Shown here: positions 62,644 to 64,000 of the stretch, one piece after another
How positions within the stretch are numbered: position 1 is the stretch's first letter
How the letters are laid out: the number at the start of each line of letters is the position of its first letter
Assembly (NCBI GenBank): GCA_003480725.1
Contig: QUJQ01000002.1
Span: forward strand, 316,754 to 380,753
DNA: 64,000 bases
From: Clostridiaceae bacterium AM27-36LB
GTDB taxonomy: Bacteria; Bacillota; Clostridia; Lachnospirales; Lachnospiraceae
Reading direction: 5' to 3'
The notes under the pieces: model-generated
What the model was told of the DNA's origin: nothing
The model's database searches: none
What the model saw: the letters and a program-made list of their open reading frames with translations, nothing else
Translations under genes and position numbers: made by a program

Positions 62644-63138
62644 TTACTCTTCCCAGGCATTAAGCCCACGGCTTTGTTTTTCAATTGCCTGCTCAAGGGT
62701 GATTTTTTCCGGATCTCCCTGCAGGTATTCCATAAGCTCAGGGATTCCTTCTTTTGTCACATTGTTGACTTCAAAAATCGGATCACACCCGGAATTTGCC
62801 AGCCACTGTCTTACCATCGGGATATTTGCATATGGCGAATCAATCTTCGTGATAATACCGATCAATGGGCGGTTCACGAAGCACTGACAATTAGCCTCAA
62901 ATACACTGAACGGCTCATCTGCAGCCATTACGATTGCAATAATATCTGCCTCAAATGAAAAACATGCCAATGCAACACCGACATTTTTGGATTCTGCATA
63001 TTCTCCCGGGGTATCAATGGTATCTTCAGCTGTATTGGTATACTGCGTCTTATGATAATGCAGCTCTTCACCCTTCAAAGCCTGTGTAAGAGAGGTCTTT
63101 CCGGACTCACTTCGTCCCATCAAGAATAATCTTTTCAT
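62644..63138 (-). CDS. EutP/PduV family microcompartment-associated GTPase
   Basis: 164 aa. P-loop GRSESGKTSL (residues ~8-17), switch II DTPGEY (~43-48), and G4 TKID: a small Ras-like GTPase of the EutP/PduV family. PduV localises to microcompartments and affects their placement in the cell. Last gene of the operon, after two shell-protein genes; in pdu operons the order pduU-pduV is the same. Confidence 0.9.
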   Translation of the reverse strand: MKRLFLMGRSESGKTSLTQALKGEELHYHKTQYTNTAEDTIDTPGEYAESKNVGVALACFSFEADIIAIVMAADEPFSVFEANCQCFVNRPLIGIITKIDSPYANIPMVRQWLANSGCDPIFEVNNVTKEGIPELMEYLQGDPEKITLEQAIEKQSRGLNAWEE

Positions 63139-63141
63139 TTC

Positions 63142-63573
63142 CTAATTCTCCGTCAGTTCACAAGCTCCAAACTTCAAGGTGTTTCCAAAATAATCCAACA
63201 CTTCCTGAAGAGCGATCTTTATATTTTCTCTTTCACCAGTCAGGATCAGAGATCCATTAAACCGATCCATAAACCCAATCTCGACATTTGCCACTTTCGT
63301 TGCGATGTCAGCAGCTACTACCGCACCTTCCCAGGGTGTAAACTGCAATAATCCAAGGCTCTCTCCTGTATGATCTTCACCTAAATGTACACCGATATGA
63401 AGTCCCAGATTTTTATATACCTCCGAATCCGACACTCCGATCAGATGTGCAAGCGATACCTCGCTTCCAGGAATACGGATACGAACCAGACGAAGCTTGT
63501 CACCTTGTAATGCCTCATAGTTCTCCGAAAATATATACTCCAGAAATTCTTCTCTCGTTAATCTCTGTTTCAT
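63142..63573 (-). CDS. Microcompartment shell protein, circularly permuted BMC domain, with N-terminal extension
   Basis: 143 aa. Residues ~34-138 match the permuted BMC fold of EutS/PduU (IPGSEVSLAHLIG ... GLLQFTPWEGAVVAADIATK ... IGFMDRFNGSLILTGE). The first ~33 residues (MKQRLTREEFLEYIFSENYE ...) are an extra helix-like stretch not found in the neighbouring shell protein; it could be an encapsulation or capping element. AAGGA SD. Between the EutS-like and EutP-like genes. Confidence 0.85.
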   Translation of the reverse strand: MKQRLTREEFLEYIFSENYEALQGDKLRLVRIRIPGSEVSLAHLIGVSDSEVYKNLGLHIGVHLGEDHTGESLGLLQFTPWEGAVVAADIATKVANVEIGFMDRFNGSLILTGERENIKIALQEVLDYFGNTLKFGACELTEN

Positions 63574-63582
63574 AGGGATTCC

Positions 63583-63945
63583 TTACCGCTGCGTGACCGG
63601 ACAGGTGACATATCCAAGAACATCATGGTAATAGCGAACAACCTCATTGAGAGCACTTCTTACATCTGAAATATCTCCGGTGATGATCAAAGTTCCGGTA
63701 AAACGATCTGCAAATCCAAGATATACATTTCCGCTTTTTATTGCAATATCAGAAGCAATAACGGCTGATTCCGGTGGAGTCATATTCATGATCCCGATCG
63801 CAGATGATCCATAATCAATAGAAGGATTCAGACCCAGCTTCTGGTAAATGATCGGAGCCGGTCCGCCCATCACATGTGCAAGTGTGATCTCTTTACCTGC
63901 AACGGTCTCCTGTACAATTCTGATCTGATCTCTATGGTCAATCAT
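63583..63945 (-). CDS. EutS/PduU-type microcompartment shell protein
   Basis: 120 aa. Permuted BMC domain: VAGKEITLAHVMGG (residues ~16-29), IGIMNMTPPESAVIASDIAIKSGNVYLGFADRFTGTLIITGD. Forms hexameric shell tiles with a small beta-barrel over the pore in EutS and PduU. GGAGG SD. 9 bp before the second permuted shell gene. Confidence 0.9.
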   Translation of the reverse strand: MIDHRDQIRIVQETVAGKEITLAHVMGGPAPIIYQKLGLNPSIDYGSSAIGIMNMTPPESAVIASDIAIKSGNVYLGFADRFTGTLIITGDISDVRSALNEVVRYYHDVLGYVTCPVTQR

Positions 63946-63961
63946 CTCTTATTCCTCCTGG

Positions 63962-64000
63962 TTACATAATAAACTGGATACAGTCACCTGATATTCCGGC
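63962..64000 (-). CDS. 3' end of an upstream microcompartment-operon gene (partial)
   Basis: In-frame end AGISGDCIQFIM then TAA, cut by the window edge. Only 12 residues are visible, so the product cannot be named. It lies 16 nt upstream of the EutS-type gene start and so is probably in the same operon. Confidence 0.5.
   Translation of the reverse strand, partial: AGISGDCIQFIM

Overview
The window looks like chromosomal DNA of a spore-forming gut Clostridia of the family Lachnospiraceae (Blautia/Dorea/Mediterraneibacter-like). The grounds are protein resemblance and gene order: a sporulation block (spoIIGA, sigE, sigG, ylmC, a Spo0E-like peptide), a dcw cell-division cluster with MraZ, frequent SD-led GTG/TTG starts, an FucO-type alcohol dehydrogenase and a Na+-decarboxylase operon. 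The genus cannot be fixed from the sequence alone. Almost all genes are on the minus strand. Only prs, ylmC, sigG and one tRNA are on the plus strand. I see no prophage, insertion sequence, CRISPR array or rRNA.

Layout, left to right. 0-8 kb: a SleB-type cell-wall hydrolase; leuA under a leucine (CUC) T-box; a membrane acyltransferase/GT-C-like pair; ilvN-ilvC. 8-12.3 kb: a PspA / zinc-ribbon / SPFH / small membrane protein operon (membrane-stress module like B. subtilis ydjF-ydjI), followed by a homocysteine methyltransferase. 12.3-16.7 kb: DUF512 radical-SAM protein, der, plsY, gpsA, divergent from prs. 18-28.5 kb: nagB, then the ribosome/secretion superoperon ylxM-ffh-rpsP-khpA-rimM-trmD-rplS followed by lepB2-rbgA-lepB-rnhB-yraN-pgeF, with dnaJ upstream. 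28.5-35.8 kb: niaR, yitT, fucO, and aroK-HI0933-cmk-ispH-S1 protein. 35.8-41.2 kb: a five-gene biotin-dependent carboxyltransferase/decarboxylase operon. 41.3-47 kb: efp, nrdR, ylmC, sigG, sigE, spoIIGA, aroE-aroD. 47-60 kb: the dcw cluster mraZ-rsmH-ftsL-PBP-PBP-(tRNA-Gly)-mraY-murD-ftsW-murA-ftsQ-ftsZ. 60-64 kb: lgt with an overlapping Spo0E-like gene, ychF with a structured leader, and the 3' end of a bacterial microcompartment operon (two EutS/PduU-type shell proteins and EutP/PduV).

Points that stand out: a second signal peptidase that has lost both catalytic residues (Ser to Ala, Lys to Arg) three genes from an intact one; an in-frame, protein-like 23-codon stretch after the nagB stop; a small family of TTCAGA inverted repeats in the 5' leaders of leuA, dnaJ and mraY; a carboxylase operon that combines an acyl-CoA carboxyltransferase and an oxaloacetate/pyruvate carboxyltransferase with one biotin carrier and one Na+ pump; a possible long-spacer, Spo0A-type spoIIG promoter; a five-box MraZ operator; and a structured ychF leader RNA. 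Many genes were given shorter starts than their longest open frame on the basis of Shine-Dalgarno (SD) position, as noted per gene. No database or folding software was used: family names rest on recognised motifs and remembered homologues.
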